From Novosphingobium sp. SCN 66-18 (GTDB lineage Bacteria; Pseudomonadota; Alphaproteobacteria; Sphingomonadales; Sphingomonadaceae): a DNA stretch of 64,000 bases. Numbering within the stretch: position 1 is the stretch's first letter; each line of letters begins with the position of its first letter. A program made the position numbers and the translations under genes. Below, piece by piece: positions 7,605 to 17,346 of this stretch. The DNA lies in NCBI GenBank assembly GCA_001725355.1, contig MEGD01000011.1:1-64000 (forward strand). Direction: 5' to 3'. The notes below the pieces were generated by a model. It saw only the letters and a list, made by a program, of their open reading frames with translations. It was not told the DNA's origin and did not search any database.

Positions 7605-9125
7605 ATGTTCGAGAAGGCGATCGGGACCATCAATGCAGCGGCGTCCTTCCGACACCGCTATGATAATTTCATCGGTGGTCGATGGAGTGCTCCTGCGAGC
7701 GGCGAGTATTTCGCGGACACGAGCCCGATCAATGGCGCCCAGATAGCCGAGTTCGCGCTGTCGACGCCGGAAGATGTCGAGCGCGCGCTCGATGCGGCGC
7801 ACGCCGCCAGGGATCAATGGGCAAGGATCGCGCCCGCCGAGCGCGCCAGGATTCTCAATCGCGTCGCCGACCGGCTCGAGGATAATCTGGAGTTGCTGGC
7901 ACTTGCCGAGACGATCGACAACGGCAAGCCGATCCGCGAGACCCGCGCTGCCGACGTGCCGCTTGCGATCGACCATTTCCGCTACTTCGCCGGCTGCATC
8001 CGGGCGGAGGAAGGCGGCATCTCGACGATCGATGCGGACACCATCGCCTATCATTTCCGCGAGCCGCTCGGCGTCGTTGGCCAGATCATCCCGTGGAACT
8101 TCCCGCTGCTGATGGCGGCGTGGAAGATCGCGCCGGCGCTGGCGGCGGGCAACTGCACCGTCATCAAGCCCGCATCCCAGACGCCGCTCACCTTGTTGAT
8201 GTTCGCCGAGCTCACCGCCGACATCCTGCCGCCCGGCGTGCTCAATGTCGTCACCGGCCCGGGACGGACCGTCGGCCAGGCGATCGCCGCCAATCCGCGC
8301 ATCGCCAAGGTCTCGTTCACCGGCGAGACCGTCACCGGCAAGCAGATCATGCACGCGGCTGCCGACCATCTGATCCCCCAGACGATGGAGCTTGGCGGCA
8401 AGTCGCCCAACATCTTCATGGCGGACGTGCTCGACGAGGACGATGCCTTCTTCGACAAGGCGCTCGAAGGCTTTACTTTGTTCGCGTTCAACAAGGGCGA
8501 GGTCTGCACCTGCCCGTCGCGCGCGCTGATCCATGAGTCGATCTTCGACCGCTTCATCGAGCGCGCCGTGGCGCGCGTCGCCGCGATCCGCCAGGGCGAT
8601 CCGCTCGACCCCTCGGTCCAGGTCGGCGCGCAGGCGTCGGAGGACCAGCTCCACAAGATCCTGGGCTATATCGATATCGGCAAGGCCGAGGGCGCGCAGT
8701 GTCTGGTCGGTGGCGCCAGGGCGCTGCCGGGCGGTGCGCTGGACCAGGGCTATTTCGTGCAGCCGACCGTGTTCGTGGGTCAGAACCACATGCGCATCTT
8801 CCAGGAGGAGATCTTCGGTCCCGTCCTGTCGGTCACCACGTTCAAGACGGTCGAGGAGGCGATCGCACTTGCCAACGACACCGCCTACGGTCTTGGCGCG
8901 GGCGTCTGGACCCGGAGCGGCAACACCGCCTACCGGCTCGGCCGCGCGATCGAGGCCGGGCGGGTCTGGACCAACTGCTATCATCAGTACCCCGCCCATG
9001 CCGCCTTCGGCGGATACAAGGCGTCGGGCTTCGGGCGTGAAAATCACCGGATGATGCTCGACCATTATCAGCAGACCAAGAACCTGCTCGTCTCCTATGA
9101 CGAGCACGCGCTCGGCCTGTTCTGA
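7605..9125 (+). CDS. NAD-dependent aldehyde dehydrogenase
   Basis: This 506-aa enzyme has the complete aldehyde dehydrogenase layout: the cofactor segment [20 protein letters not shown], the general-base motif MELGGKS and the nucleophile in GEVCTCPSR. The CTC sequence and the C-terminal [17 protein letters not shown] are typical of the ExaC/AcoD acetaldehyde dehydrogenase group. It is followed 26 bases later by an alcohol dehydrogenase gene, so the pair can interconvert ethanol, acetaldehyde and acetate. A variant of the recurrent element lies upstream, which ties it to the same control as the copper and ATP synthase genes. Confidence 0.9.
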   Translation: MFEKAIGTINAAASFRHRYDNFIGGRWSAPASGEYFADTSPINGAQIAEFALSTPEDVERALDAAHAARDQWARIAPAERARILNRVADRLEDNLELLALAETIDNGKPIRETRAADVPLAIDHFRYFAGCIRAEEGGISTIDADTIAYHFREPLGVVGQIIPWNFPLLMAAWKIAPALAAGNCTVIKPASQTPLTLLMFAELTADILPPGVLNVVTGPGRTVGQAIAANPRIAKVSFTGETVTGKQIMHAAADHLIPQTMELGGKSPNIFMADVLDEDDAFFDKALEGFTLFAFNKGEVCTCPSRALIHESIFDRFIERAVARVAAIRQGDPLDPSVQVGAQASEDQLHKILGYIDIGKAEGAQCLVGGARALPGGALDQGYFVQPTVFVGQNHMRIFQEEIFGPVLSVTTFKTVEEAIALANDTAYGLGAGVWTRSGNTAYRLGRAIEAGRVWTNCYHQYPAHAAFGGYKASGFGRENHRMMLDHYQQTKNLLVSYDEHALGLF

Positions 9126-9151
9126 CCCCTCGCTCAAAAGGAGAAACGGAC

Positions 9152-10177
9152 ATGGCGAAAACCATGAAGGCGGCGGTCGTCCGCGAATTCGGCAAGCCCC
9201 TGGTCATCGAGGAGGCGCCGATCCCGGCGGTCGGCCCCGGGCAGATCCTGGTCAAGATTGCGGCAACCGGCGTGTGCCATACCGACCTGCACGCGGCAGA
9301 AGGAGACTGGCCGGTCAAGCCCAACCCGCCCTTCATTCCTGGCCATGAAGGCGTCGGGCATGTCGCCGCCGTCGGTGCAGGCGTCACCCATGTGAAGGAA
9401 GGCGACCGGGTCGGTGTGCCCTGGCTCTACACCGCCTGCGGGCACTGCGTGCATTGCCTGGGTGGCTGGGAGACGCTTTGCCACGAACAGCAGAACACCG
9501 GCTATTCGGTCAATGGCAGCTTTGCCGAATATGTCCTCGCCGATCCCAACTATGTTGGTCACCTTCCCGACAATGTCGACTTCCTCGACATTGCGCCGAT
9601 CCTCTGCGCGGGCGTCACCGTCTACAAGGGATTGAAGGCCACCGAGGCCCGACCCGGCGAGTGGGTGGTCGTCTCCGGCATTGGCGGGCTCGGCCACATG
9701 GCGGTGCAATATGCCCGAGCCATGGGTCTCAATGTGGCCGCGGTCGACATCGACGATAGCAAGCTCGACCTCGCTACACGCCTTGGCGCCACACTGACGG
9801 TCAACGCGCGCAACGAGGACCCTTCGGCAGCGCTCAAGAAAGCCATTGGCGGCGCGCACGGGGCGCTGGTGACCGCCGTTTCGCCCAAGGCGTTCCAGCA
9901 GGCGCTCGGCATGGTCCGGCGCGGCGGCACGGTCGCGCTCAACGGCCTGCCGCCGGGCGACTTCCCGTTGTCGATCTTCGACACCGTGCTGAACGGCATT
10001 ACCGTGCGCGGCTCGATCGTTGGCACGCGGCTCGATCTGCTCGAGGCACTGGCGTTCGCCGGCGAGGGCAAGGTCAAGGCCACGGTCCATGCGGACAGGC
10101 TCGAGAACATCAACGACGTCTTCTCCCGCATGCATCATGGCGACATCGAGGGCCGGATCGTCCTCGACCTCGCCTGA
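9152..10177 (+). CDS. Zinc-dependent alcohol dehydrogenase
   Basis: This 341-aa protein is an AdhP-type medium-chain dehydrogenase. It has the catalytic-zinc segment [15 protein letters not shown], the GHEGVGHV motif, the structural-zinc cysteines ([15 protein letters not shown]) and the Rossmann motif [13 protein letters not shown]. It probably oxidises or forms ethanol with NAD(H). An AAAAGGAG ribosome site precedes the ATG. It is cotranscribed with the aldehyde dehydrogenase and sits just upstream of copA, so a fermentation gene pair is embedded in the copper island. Confidence 0.92.
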   Translation: MAKTMKAAVVREFGKPLVIEEAPIPAVGPGQILVKIAATGVCHTDLHAAEGDWPVKPNPPFIPGHEGVGHVAAVGAGVTHVKEGDRVGVPWLYTACGHCVHCLGGWETLCHEQQNTGYSVNGSFAEYVLADPNYVGHLPDNVDFLDIAPILCAGVTVYKGLKATEARPGEWVVVSGIGGLGHMAVQYARAMGLNVAAVDIDDSKLDLATRLGATLTVNARNEDPSAALKKAIGGAHGALVTAVSPKAFQQALGMVRRGGTVALNGLPPGDFPLSIFDTVLNGITVRGSIVGTRLDLLEALAFAGEGKVKATVHADRLENINDVFSRMHHGDIEGRIVLDLA

Positions 10178-10202
10178 AGCCGACTTCGCGAAAGTACAGT
10201 TC

Positions 10203-11909
10203 ATGTCTCCCTTACATATCCGGCCGATCGCGCGGCGCCGTTTCGTCCAGGGGCTGGCGATCGGCGGCGCGGTCGCCGGTTTCGCCCCGGCGCTTCTCGC
10301 GCGATCCGCACCAACCTTGCCCGCTGAGCTGAGCGGGACCGAGTTCGACCTCGAGATCGCCGAGCTGCCGGTCAACTTCACCGGCAAACGCCGTATCGCG
10401 ACCGCCGTGAACGGCAGCGTGCCCGCGCCGGTCCTGCGCCTGCGCGAAGGCGACACGGTCACGCTGCGCGTACGCAACGGCCTCAAGGAGATGTCGAGCA
10501 TCCATTGGCACGGCATCATCGTGCCGGCGGAGATGGACGGCGTGCCCGGCATCAGCTTTGCCGGCATCGCGCCGGGCGAGACCTTCACCTATCGCTTCGA
10601 GGTCCGCCAGAGCGGAACCTACTGGTATCACGCTCACACGCTCGCCGAGCAGACGGGACTCTATGGAGCGATCATCGTGGAGCCAAAACAGGTGCCGACG
10701 GCGCGGGCGCCCGATCGCGACTATTGCATCGTGCTCAGCGACTGGTCGGACGAGCCGCCGTTGCAGATCTTCCTCAATCTCAAGAAGCAGAGCAGCTACT
10801 ATAATTTTGCGCAGCCGACCGCCGGCGATTTCCTCAAGGATGTCGGCACCATGGGCTTGGGCAAGGCGCTCGAGCGGCGGCGGATGTGGAACAGCTCGCG
10901 GATGAACCCGACCGACTACAGCGATGTCTCTGCCGCGACCTACACCTATCTGATGAACGGCGCGCCGCCCGCCGGCAACTGGACCGGTATCGCCGCGCCC
11001 GGCGAGCGCGTGCGCCTGCGCTTCGTCGGCGCGGGGACGGCGACGTTCTTCGACGTGCGGATCCCCGGGGTCGAGCTGACGGTCGTATCGACCGACGGGC
11101 AGCCGGTCGAGCCGGTCACGGTCGAGGAATTCCGGATCGGCCCGGGCGAGACCTACGACGTCGAGTTCACCATGCCCGAGGGCGGCGCCCGCACCATCTT
11201 CGCGCAGGCGATCGATCGGAGCGGCTATGCGCGTGGCACGATCGCACCGGCCCCGGGCATGGCGGCAGCCGTGCCGCCGCTCGATGCCCGGACCTGGCTC
11301 GAGCCGGTCGACATGATGGGCGCGATGGCGACGATGGGCGCAATGGGAGGCGACGCGCATGCCGGGCACGGCATGACCGAGATGCCGGCCAGGGCACGGC
11401 ACGCCCGCACCGAATATGGCGCCAATACCGACATGCGCGTCGACTATCCGCGCACCAATCTCGACGATCCCGGCGCCGGGCTGCGCGGGCGCGGCTGGCG
11501 CGTGCTGACGCTGGCCGATCTGCGCACGCCGGGCGGCGATCCCGACCCGCGCGAGCCCGAGCGCGACATCGAGCTGCATCTGACGGGCAATATGGAACGG
11601 TTCATCTGGTCGCTCGACGGCATCAAGCTCAACGATTCCAGGCCGCTTCATTTCAAGCCAAACGAGCGGCTGCGCGTCACCTTCGTCAACGACACGATGA
11701 TGGCGCATCCGATGCATCTGCACGGCATGTGGAGCGATGTCGAAGGCCCGGACGGCGCCTTCCAGGTCCGCAAGCATACGGTCGTGGTCCAGCCCGCCCA
11801 GCGGGTGAGCTTCCGCGTCACCGCCGACGCCATGGGCCGATGGGCCTTCCACTGCCATCTGCTCTATCACATGGCGGCCGGCATGTTCCGGGAGGTGGTG
11901 GTCGCATGA
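10203..11909 (+). CDS. Copper-resistance multicopper oxidase CopA (first copy)
   Basis: This 568-aa protein carries a Tat signal (ARRRFVQGLAIGGA) and the four copper-binding segments of the family: IHWHG, WYHAH, HPMHLHG and a final HCHLLYHMAAGM that holds the type 1 copper ligands. A Met-rich insert (MMGAMATMGAMGGDAHAGHGM) lies near residues 365-395. CopA oxidises Cu(I) in the periplasm. The stop overlaps the copB start by four bases. It is about 80 residues shorter than the second copy at 23463, mainly in the Met-rich insert. Confidence 0.93.
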   Translation: MSPLHIRPIARRRFVQGLAIGGAVAGFAPALLARSAPTLPAELSGTEFDLEIAELPVNFTGKRRIATAVNGSVPAPVLRLREGDTVTLRVRNGLKEMSSIHWHGIIVPAEMDGVPGISFAGIAPGETFTYRFEVRQSGTYWYHAHTLAEQTGLYGAIIVEPKQVPTARAPDRDYCIVLSDWSDEPPLQIFLNLKKQSSYYNFAQPTAGDFLKDVGTMGLGKALERRRMWNSSRMNPTDYSDVSAATYTYLMNGAPPAGNWTGIAAPGERVRLRFVGAGTATFFDVRIPGVELTVVSTDGQPVEPVTVEEFRIGPGETYDVEFTMPEGGARTIFAQAIDRSGYARGTIAPAPGMAAAVPPLDARTWLEPVDMMGAMATMGAMGGDAHAGHGMTEMPARARHARTEYGANTDMRVDYPRTNLDDPGAGLRGRGWRVLTLADLRTPGGDPDPREPERDIELHLTGNMERFIWSLDGIKLNDSRPLHFKPNERLRVTFVNDTMMAHPMHLHGMWSDVEGPDGAFQVRKHTVVVQPAQRVSFRVTADAMGRWAFHCHLLYHMAAGMFREVVVA

Positions 11910-12892
11910 TCCGGATTTTCCCCTCGCGCGGCATCGCTCTTGGCGCTGCCCTCTTCCTGGCGCCGGCGATCACGGCTCCCGCCCTCGCGCAGGATGCCTC
12001 GCCCCCGTCGCCCGCCGCCACCCCTGCCCAAACGGCCACTCCCGCTCAGCACACCCCTTCCGCGCAAGGCTCTCAGGACCATGCGGGCATGGACATGCCG
12101 GGCATGGATATGACCGACACGAAGGCGTCCGGTAACGGCGCCACGATGGACATGGGCTCGATGCAGGGTGGCAAGGCCCCGCCGGACGCGCGCAACTCGG
12201 ACGATTATGCCGACGGCTATCGCAACTCGACGCTGCCGGGCTATGAGATGGCCGACAAGCTCTCGATCCCCAAGATACTTGTCGATGAGCTCGAATTCGC
12301 CAGCGGCAACGAGGGTCAGGGCGTGGGTTGGACCGTGCTCGTCACCAAGGGTCAGGACAATGACAAGCTCTGGCTGCGCAGCCAGGGCCTCAAGAACTCC
12401 CGCGACCAACGTCTCGATCCGGAGAGCAGCGTCGAGGCGCTGTGGTGGCACAGCAAGAACCCGTTCTGGGGCACGCTGCTCGGGGTCAGGCAGGATCTCG
12501 GCAAGGGCGCGACGACATGGCTGGCCGCCGGCGTCGAGGGACTGGCGCCTTATTGGTTCGACGTCCAGCTCACCGGCTATGTAGGAACCGATGGGCGTCT
12601 CGCGGCGCGCGCCAAGGCCTCCTATGAGGTCCTGTTCACCAATCGGTTGATCCTCACACCGCAGGTAGAGACCAATATCTATTCGAAGCGGTCGAGAGAT
12701 CGGCAGCTTGGCAGCGGCTTCAGCAATGTCGAGCTGAGCGGACGGTTGCGCTACGAGGTGTCGCGCAAGTTCGCGCCCTATATCGGCTTCGTCTGGGAGC
12801 GTGCGTTCGACGGCACGGCGGACTTTCGTCGCCTGCGCGGGGAAGGGCCTTCCGAACACAGGCTGGTGATCGGCTTGCGCGCCTGGTGGTGA
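11906..12892 (+). CDS. Copper-resistance outer-membrane protein CopB (first copy)
   Basis: This 328-aa protein has a signal peptide (cleavage near PALAQ), then a Met/His-rich stretch (DHAGMDMPGMDMTD) and a C-terminal domain of about 230 residues with the beta-barrel pattern of CopB (GWTVLVTKGQDNDKLWLRSQG, LGVRQDLG, SNVELSGRLRYEVSRKFAPYIG). It ends in aromatic residues (LRAWW), typical of outer-membrane barrels. It starts within the copA stop, so the two are cotranslated. Confidence 0.92.
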   Translation: MIRIFPSRGIALGAALFLAPAITAPALAQDASPPSPAATPAQTATPAQHTPSAQGSQDHAGMDMPGMDMTDTKASGNGATMDMGSMQGGKAPPDARNSDDYADGYRNSTLPGYEMADKLSIPKILVDELEFASGNEGQGVGWTVLVTKGQDNDKLWLRSQGLKNSRDQRLDPESSVEALWWHSKNPFWGTLLGVRQDLGKGATTWLAAGVEGLAPYWFDVQLTGYVGTDGRLAARAKASYEVLFTNRLILTPQVETNIYSKRSRDRQLGSGFSNVELSGRLRYEVSRKFAPYIGFVWERAFDGTADFRRLRGEGPSEHRLVIGLRAWW

Positions 12893-14130
12893 TCCGCGGA
12901 TGGCGACTCGAGGGATCGACCGCGAACGCGCCGCGTGACAAGGCTGGATCGCAAGCCCACGGTCGCTGGCCGGCCTCCTTTTTCGTCTTGTTGCTCGCGG
13001 CGGCTGCGGCGTCGGCGGGACAGACGGCCATTCTCGCCTTCCTTCCGACACTGGTCGACCCGGCTCGTGGCGCGCTTTCGTCAAGCGCTCATGATTTTCA
13101 CGTCGCGAGCCTGACCGCGGTCCACCCCCTGGCAGCCTTGCTGGCGGCGCCGCTCTGGGGCTGGATCGCGGACCGGGTCGACTATCGGGCGATGTTGCGC
13201 GCAGCGCTGGTCATCCTCGCGCTGGTGACCGCGCCGATCGGCCTCGTCGGGCTGCCTGAGCTTTATGTATTGCGCCTGGTGACGGGGATGGCGGCGGCCG
13301 CCATCATACCGCTGGGATTGCTCTGCGCGAGCTTTGCCGCAAACGGGCGCGCGGACCAGGCGCGGCGCTTCACCTGGCTGACCGCCTTCGTGTTTCTGGG
13401 CGATCTGGCCGGTCCGCTGGTGGCGGAGGTCTCGGCCGCGATCCTGCCCCGCGCTCCCCTCATGATCCTCGCTCTCGGCATTGGTGCCGTCGGGGCGGCG
13501 CTTTGCGCCGTGCGTCTGCCGCGCTGGTGTGCACCCTGCATCGATGGCGGAGAGCTGCCCGCGCCGACGCTCGGCGCGACGCTGATCCTGCTTTTCGTCA
13601 CGATCGTCGCGGGCGGCGGGCTGGCGGCGATGCATGTCAATCTCCTGGTGACGCGGAGCGCCGTTTCGCTGAGCCGCGAAGAGATCGCCTGGATGCTCAG
13701 TCTCTGCGGATTGGGCATGCTGGCGGCACAGATCTTCCATGCGAGGCTCGATTGGCTGGTGACCATGCCGAGGCGGCTTGCGGGGCTGACGCTCGGCCTG
13801 CTGGCTGCGGCGCTCTTCCTGTTCCCTGTCGCCGCGAGCATGGCCGAGCTCAGTGGCATCATCGTTGCTGCCGGCTGGAGCTCGGCAACGCTACGATTGG
13901 TCACCAGCTTCTGGATCAGCGGTGCGGCAGCCCCTTCCGGCGTGAAGCTCGGCCTCCAGCATTCCGCCGCCAGCATCGGGCAGGCGCTCGCGCCGCTGGC
14001 GATCGCTGTGGTCGCTCCGGGGGCGCAGCCCCTTGTCCTGAAGGGGATTGGCGCTCTGTCGCTGACGCTGCTTGTGTCCCTGCCGCTTGCCTGGAGACGG
14101 CCGCCCGCGATCGGGAAGCTATCAGCGTGA
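12886..14130 (+). CDS. Major facilitator superfamily transporter
   Basis: This 414-aa protein has about twelve hydrophobic helices and an MFS loop signature after helix 2 (GWIADRVDYRAMLRAAL). It starts at a GTG (12886, or 12889 one codon later) inside the end of copB. The operon position after copAB suggests export of a metal complex or related compound, but the substrate cannot be read from the sequence. Confidence 0.85.
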   Translation: MVIRGWRLEGSTANAPRDKAGSQAHGRWPASFFVLLLAAAAASAGQTAILAFLPTLVDPARGALSSSAHDFHVASLTAVHPLAALLAAPLWGWIADRVDYRAMLRAALVILALVTAPIGLVGLPELYVLRLVTGMAAAAIIPLGLLCASFAANGRADQARRFTWLTAFVFLGDLAGPLVAEVSAAILPRAPLMILALGIGAVGAALCAVRLPRWCAPCIDGGELPAPTLGATLILLFVTIVAGGGLAAMHVNLLVTRSAVSLSREEIAWMLSLCGLGMLAAQIFHARLDWLVTMPRRLAGLTLGLLAAALFLFPVAASMAELSGIIVAAGWSSATLRLVTSFWISGAAAPSGVKLGLQHSAASIGQALAPLAIAVVAPGAQPLVLKGIGALSLTLLVSLPLAWRRPPAIGKLSA

Positions 14131-14183
14131 TGTGGGGCAGGCGGAGTCGGTTCTGCTGATGCGCCGTAGAACTTGGAGCTATA

Positions 14184-14203
14184 GGCGTTTCGTATCGAAC
14201 GCC
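14184..14203. terminator. Hairpin between convergent genes
   Basis: GGCGTT and AACGCC flank an eight-base loop in the 93-base gap between the MFS gene and the convergent PepSY gene. There is no T-run. It may act as a bidirectional terminator. Confidence 0.35.
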
Positions 14204-14223
14204 GGGCTCAGGGAGCATTCCAA

Positions 14224-15000
14224 TCAGCTCGAAATATCGGCGGCATTCTCTGTCGAGACAGAGCGATTAGTTGGCGGCGGTCTGACGGACGCTTTGCGCC
14301 TGCGCCGCAACCATCGCACGTCGGCGCGGCCGAAGCTCTTGAACAGTAAATAGAAGCCTGTCCCCGACAGCCAGAGGGTGCCGAATGCGACAAAGATGAT
14401 CAGCGGGTGATTGAAGCTGGCGCGATGCACATAGTCCATGTTGTGCAGCATCCAGAAGAAATCCCAGGTCCGCCACGTGTCGCCACGCATGACCAGGAAA
14501 CGGCCGGTATCGGCAGAGACATAGGCGCTGCTGTTCTCCACATCCGCGAAATCCAGTCGCCACATGGCGCCTTCATGCTCGCGCGCCTCCAGATTGGGAC
14601 GGGTGAGCAGGGTCGCCTTGCGGATCGGCGCCTCATTCATCATCGTCGCGACGTCGCGCGCGACCTCCTCGTCGACCCGGAGGGGCGCGCCGCTCTTCGC
14701 GTCGAACAGTCGCGTGCCCGTGGTGTATCTAAGCTCGTAGACGGGGCGTGCGGCAAGGGACCGCAAGGCGATGCCGAGCACGGGACCGTCAAGAGCCAGA
14801 TTTTCCGGCGCGATATAATCGCCTGGGGGTAGGGGGTGCTGATGGCTGGCCTGCGCGCTGTGTCCGCCGACCTTCTCCTGGTCGAGCAAGGCCATCATCG
14901 AGCCGCTGAGAGCCCAAAGGAGGAATTGTAAACCCAGGACCAGGCCGACCCATTTGTGGATGCGCCGGAAAAAAAGCGGGGTGAATCGGATTCTCTTCAT
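14224..15000 (-). CDS. PepSY-domain membrane protein
   Basis: This 258-aa protein has an N-terminal membrane helix after a basic start (FFRRIHKWVGLVLGLQFLLWALSG), a periplasmic domain with PepSY-like repeats and a C-terminal helix (LIIFVAFGTLWLSGTGFYLLF). The HKW..G..Q..LW.LSG and WMLHNMDY signatures mark the PepSY-associated TM family, often next to TonB receptors and metal-reduction genes. The ATG at 15000 overlaps the stop of the paralogous gene upstream. It could take part in trans-membrane electron transfer or iron/copper uptake; this is family-level inference. Confidence 0.8.
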   Translation of the reverse strand: MKRIRFTPLFFRRIHKWVGLVLGLQFLLWALSGSMMALLDQEKVGGHSAQASHQHPLPPGDYIAPENLALDGPVLGIALRSLAARPVYELRYTTGTRLFDAKSGAPLRVDEEVARDVATMMNEAPIRKATLLTRPNLEAREHEGAMWRLDFADVENSSAYVSADTGRFLVMRGDTWRTWDFFWMLHNMDYVHRASFNHPLIIFVAFGTLWLSGTGFYLLFKSFGRADVRWLRRRRKASVRPPPTNRSVSTENAADISS

Positions 15001-15701
15001 GCCTTCTTCCTGCGCCGCGGGAACGACCAAAGCAGCAGCCATGCCCCGGACAGTGCCATGGCAAGGGCACTCCAGGTCGCCACGCGCAGCAGCGGATTGT
15101 TGACGTCGAAGCGATCGTCATAGTCCATGATGTGCAGCATCCACGCGAAATCGAACACGCGCCACAGCGCATGGCGGCGCGAGATCAGCTCACCGGTCTG
15201 CGGAGAGAGATACAGGGTTGGCCGGTTCCAGGCATCGAACTCGACCTGCCAGTAGGGAGGCTTGCGCGCCTGCATTTCCAGCGGCGCCCTCGTCAGCAGG
15301 CGGGTTGCGACGATGTCCCCCGTGCCGGTATAGACGCGCCGGGCGGCAGCGCGGATTTGTGCCTCGCTCAAATCGGGGATGGGCTGTCCCGAACCTGCAT
15401 CGAAAAGCCGTGGACCTTCGGGTGTCTGCGCACGCCAGACCGGCTGATCCATGAACCGTTGCAGGCGGATCTCGGACGCGTCGGGGGCCGCTTGAACAAT
15501 CCCCGCCGGCGGGACGACGCCGGCGAGCTCGATGGGGGTGACGACCGGTTTACGGATCAGATCGTCGCCATGGATGATGTCGATATGTACGGCCACCATA
15601 TAGAAGCCGGTCAACGTCCAGAGCAGAACCTGGACGCCGACGATCAGGGCGAGCCACTTGTGCGTCCGGCGGATGAGCAAAGGCCAGCGAATTGTTGCCA
15701 T
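14997..15701 (-). CDS. PepSY-domain membrane protein (paralogue)
   Basis: This 234-aa protein is a paralogue of the gene that follows it. It has the same RRTHKWLALIVGVQVLLWTLTG N-terminal helix (read across residues 11-32), a periplasmic PepSY region, WMLHIMDYDDRFD and a C-terminal helix ending in a basic tail. The ATG at 15701 follows AAGAGGCAGG; an upstream in-frame start at 15761 would add 20 residues without family resemblance. The stop overlaps the next start, so the pair is an operon. Confidence 0.8.
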   Translation of the reverse strand: MATIRWPLLIRRTHKWLALIVGVQVLLWTLTGFYMVAVHIDIIHGDDLIRKPVVTPIELAGVVPPAGIVQAAPDASEIRLQRFMDQPVWRAQTPEGPRLFDAGSGQPIPDLSEAQIRAAARRVYTGTGDIVATRLLTRAPLEMQARKPPYWQVEFDAWNRPTLYLSPQTGELISRRHALWRVFDFAWMLHIMDYDDRFDVNNPLLRVATWSALAMALSGAWLLLWSFPRRRKKA

Positions 15702-15761
15702 GTACCTGCCTCTTGAATGCGGTTCGGAGTCCGGTGTTGAAGCGTTGCCCGAGTAGATCAT

Positions 15762-16104
15762 GGGCGTTCGTGTCGATGTTGGAACTGGTATATTGCCTAT
15801 GACAAGTTCTATCGGTTTTCACAGCGATCAGGCCGCTTGCGGCCTGACTTGTTGACTCTTCAGCTTTGAAAGCTGCTCTGCCTGCTCGAAGGATAGCGCC
15901 CTCTAGGAAATCGAAAACATCAGCAGCGGCGGCTCAAAGGGGGCGTGGCAGGTGTGGCCTTAAGCCCCAGATAGCCCGGCCAGGATCGCGGACTGAGGGG
16001 GGAGGGGCGGTCGCCATCGTGAAATCTTCAGCGTGATGAGGGGTAGGGGGCATCGATGCGTATAGATCATTAGGAACCCTATCGCATGCTTCCGGGAGCC
16101 GTTC
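15762..16104. other. 343-base intergenic region with a perfect hairpin
   Basis: No gene is supported here. The region separates the divergent PepSY pair and DUF411 gene and should hold both promoters. A perfect palindrome, CAGGCCGC-TT-GCGGCCTG, lies at 15829-15846. It could be an operator or a terminator; neighbouring T-runs are absent. Confidence 0.4.
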
Positions 16105-16542
16105 ATGAAGACCCGTCTTTCTGCCGCTTTGCTGTTCCTCGCCCTGCCCAGCGCAGCGCTTGCGGCGAATGATGTCGTCGTCCACCGGGACCCGGGTTGT
16201 GGATGCTGTGAGAAGTGGGCCCAGGCGCTTCGCGCGAAACTGGGCCGCAAGGTTGTCATGCGCGACGATGCGTCGCGCGGTGCGCTTCAGCGGAGGGCCG
16301 GCATGCCGGGCACGCTGGCATCCTGCCACAGCGCGATGGTTGATGGCTATCTGATCGAGGGCCATGTCCCGATCGCCGATATCAAGCGCCTGCTGGCAAC
16401 CCGTCCTGCCGGCGTCAAAGGCATAGCGGTGGCGGGGATGCCGATCGGCTCGGAGGGCATGGAAGTGGCGGGGGCTGCCCGCCAACCCTATACGGTGGTG
16501 TCGTTCGGCAGCACCGGGCAGCATGTTTTCGCGCGGCACTGA
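16105..16542 (+). CDS. DUF411 metal-binding protein
   Basis: This 145-aa protein has a signal peptide (cleavage near LAAND) and the DUF411 hallmark PGCGCCEKW close to the mature N-terminus, followed by CHSAMVDGYLIEGHVP and a conserved VKGIAVAGMPIGSEGMEV. Members of this family occur with copper and mercury resistance genes and are thought to bind metal through the Cys cluster. The ATG follows GGGAGCC weakly. Context supports copper. Confidence 0.85.
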   Translation: MKTRLSAALLFLALPSAALAANDVVVHRDPGCGCCEKWAQALRAKLGRKVVMRDDASRGALQRRAGMPGTLASCHSAMVDGYLIEGHVPIADIKRLLATRPAGVKGIAVAGMPIGSEGMEVAGAARQPYTVVSFGSTGQHVFARH

Positions 16543-16758
16543 TGCTGAGCAAGCTCTCGATAATCCGAAATCCGACTTCGCCTGGCCGAACGACGTCGAG
16601 AGCAGGAGCGGCGCACGGCGCTTGCCCGACGCCGACCTTGCGTGAGCGTACTGCTGCTATCAAGGGAGATGAAATATCATCTCAATTTAGAGTCCTCTAG
16701 CAAGGAGGAACCCCTCCGACTTCAGTCGGATACTGGCTTCAGCCACAGACTCGCGTGC

Positions 16759-16831
16759 TAGCCTGTAACCTCGGGAAAAGCGGAAGCCGCCGAAGGCGTG
16801 AAGCTTCCGCTTTTCCCGAGGTTACAGGCTA
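16759..16831 (+). repeat. Perfect 29-bp inverted repeat at the transposase start
   Basis: Bases 16759-16787 are the exact reverse complement of 16803-16831, with a 15-base loop. The right arm ends on the A of the tnpA start codon. In mRNA the stem would bury the ribosome site; 5' stems that hold translation down are known in IS200, though this one is unusually long. Confidence 0.85.
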
Positions 16832-17250
16832 TGGCGTATCGGTCCGGTTGTCACACCACATTCCATCATCGCTACCATCTCGTTTGGGCGCCGAAGTATC
16901 GGTATAAGGTGCTGATCGGCGATGTTTGGCTACGGGTGCGCGAGATCATCCGTCAGGTCTGTGCCGAGATGGGCGTGAAGATCATCAACGGCGCGCTGTC
17001 GAAGGACCACGTACACATGTTCGTCGAAATCCCGCCGCACGTCTCGGTCAGCGACTTCGTGCGCCGGGCCAAGGGGCGCTCATCCCGCAAGATCCAACAG
17101 GAATTCGAGCACATCCGCAAACGATATTGGGGCCAACGCTTCTGGCAGCGCGGCTACTTCTCGACCACATCCGGCAACATCACCGATGACATCATCATGC
17201 GTTACCTCGACCGACATACCCACAAGGACGGCTTCAGCCCCACCGCTTGA
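16831..17250 (+). CDS. IS200-like Y1 transposase TnpA
   Basis: This 139-aa transposase has the HUH pair in KDHVHMFVEIPP and the catalytic Tyr context GYFSTTSGNITDDIIMRYLDRH, with the N-terminal HHRYHLVWAPKYRYKVL that marks the IS200 group. It is full length (members are about 140 residues). The start at 16831 lies at the base of a 29-bp hairpin; an in-frame GTG at 16798 within the hairpin is less likely. Confidence 0.9.
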   Translation: MAYRSGCHTTFHHRYHLVWAPKYRYKVLIGDVWLRVREIIRQVCAEMGVKIINGALSKDHVHMFVEIPPHVSVSDFVRRAKGRSSRKIQQEFEHIRKRYWGQRFWQRGYFSTTSGNITDDIIMRYLDRHTHKDGFSPTA

Positions 17251-17346
17251 TCCTACCGGCGTCAGCCGGTCAGTGATTCAGTGATCTAATGTCCGGTGTC
17301 GTCGTGACAACGGGGGCCATGACCCTTGGCGCGGATTGAGTCATCG

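Larger units (their letters stand above)
16690..17290 (+). mobile_element. IS200/IS605-type insertion sequence
   Basis: The element holds one small transposase gene flanked by subterminal hairpins, as expected for IS200-type elements that move as single strands: TCCGACT-TC-AGTCGGA at 16715-16730 on the left and ACCGGC-GTCA-GCCGGT at 17255-17270 on the right. There are no terminal inverted repeats. The exact ends cannot be set without a second copy; the limits given are approximate. Confidence 0.7.

Noticed and set aside
10212-11870. Long antisense open frame (552 codons) across copA
   Set aside because: High GC opens the opposite strand; the protein has no family features and lies exactly over a clear multicopper oxidase gene.
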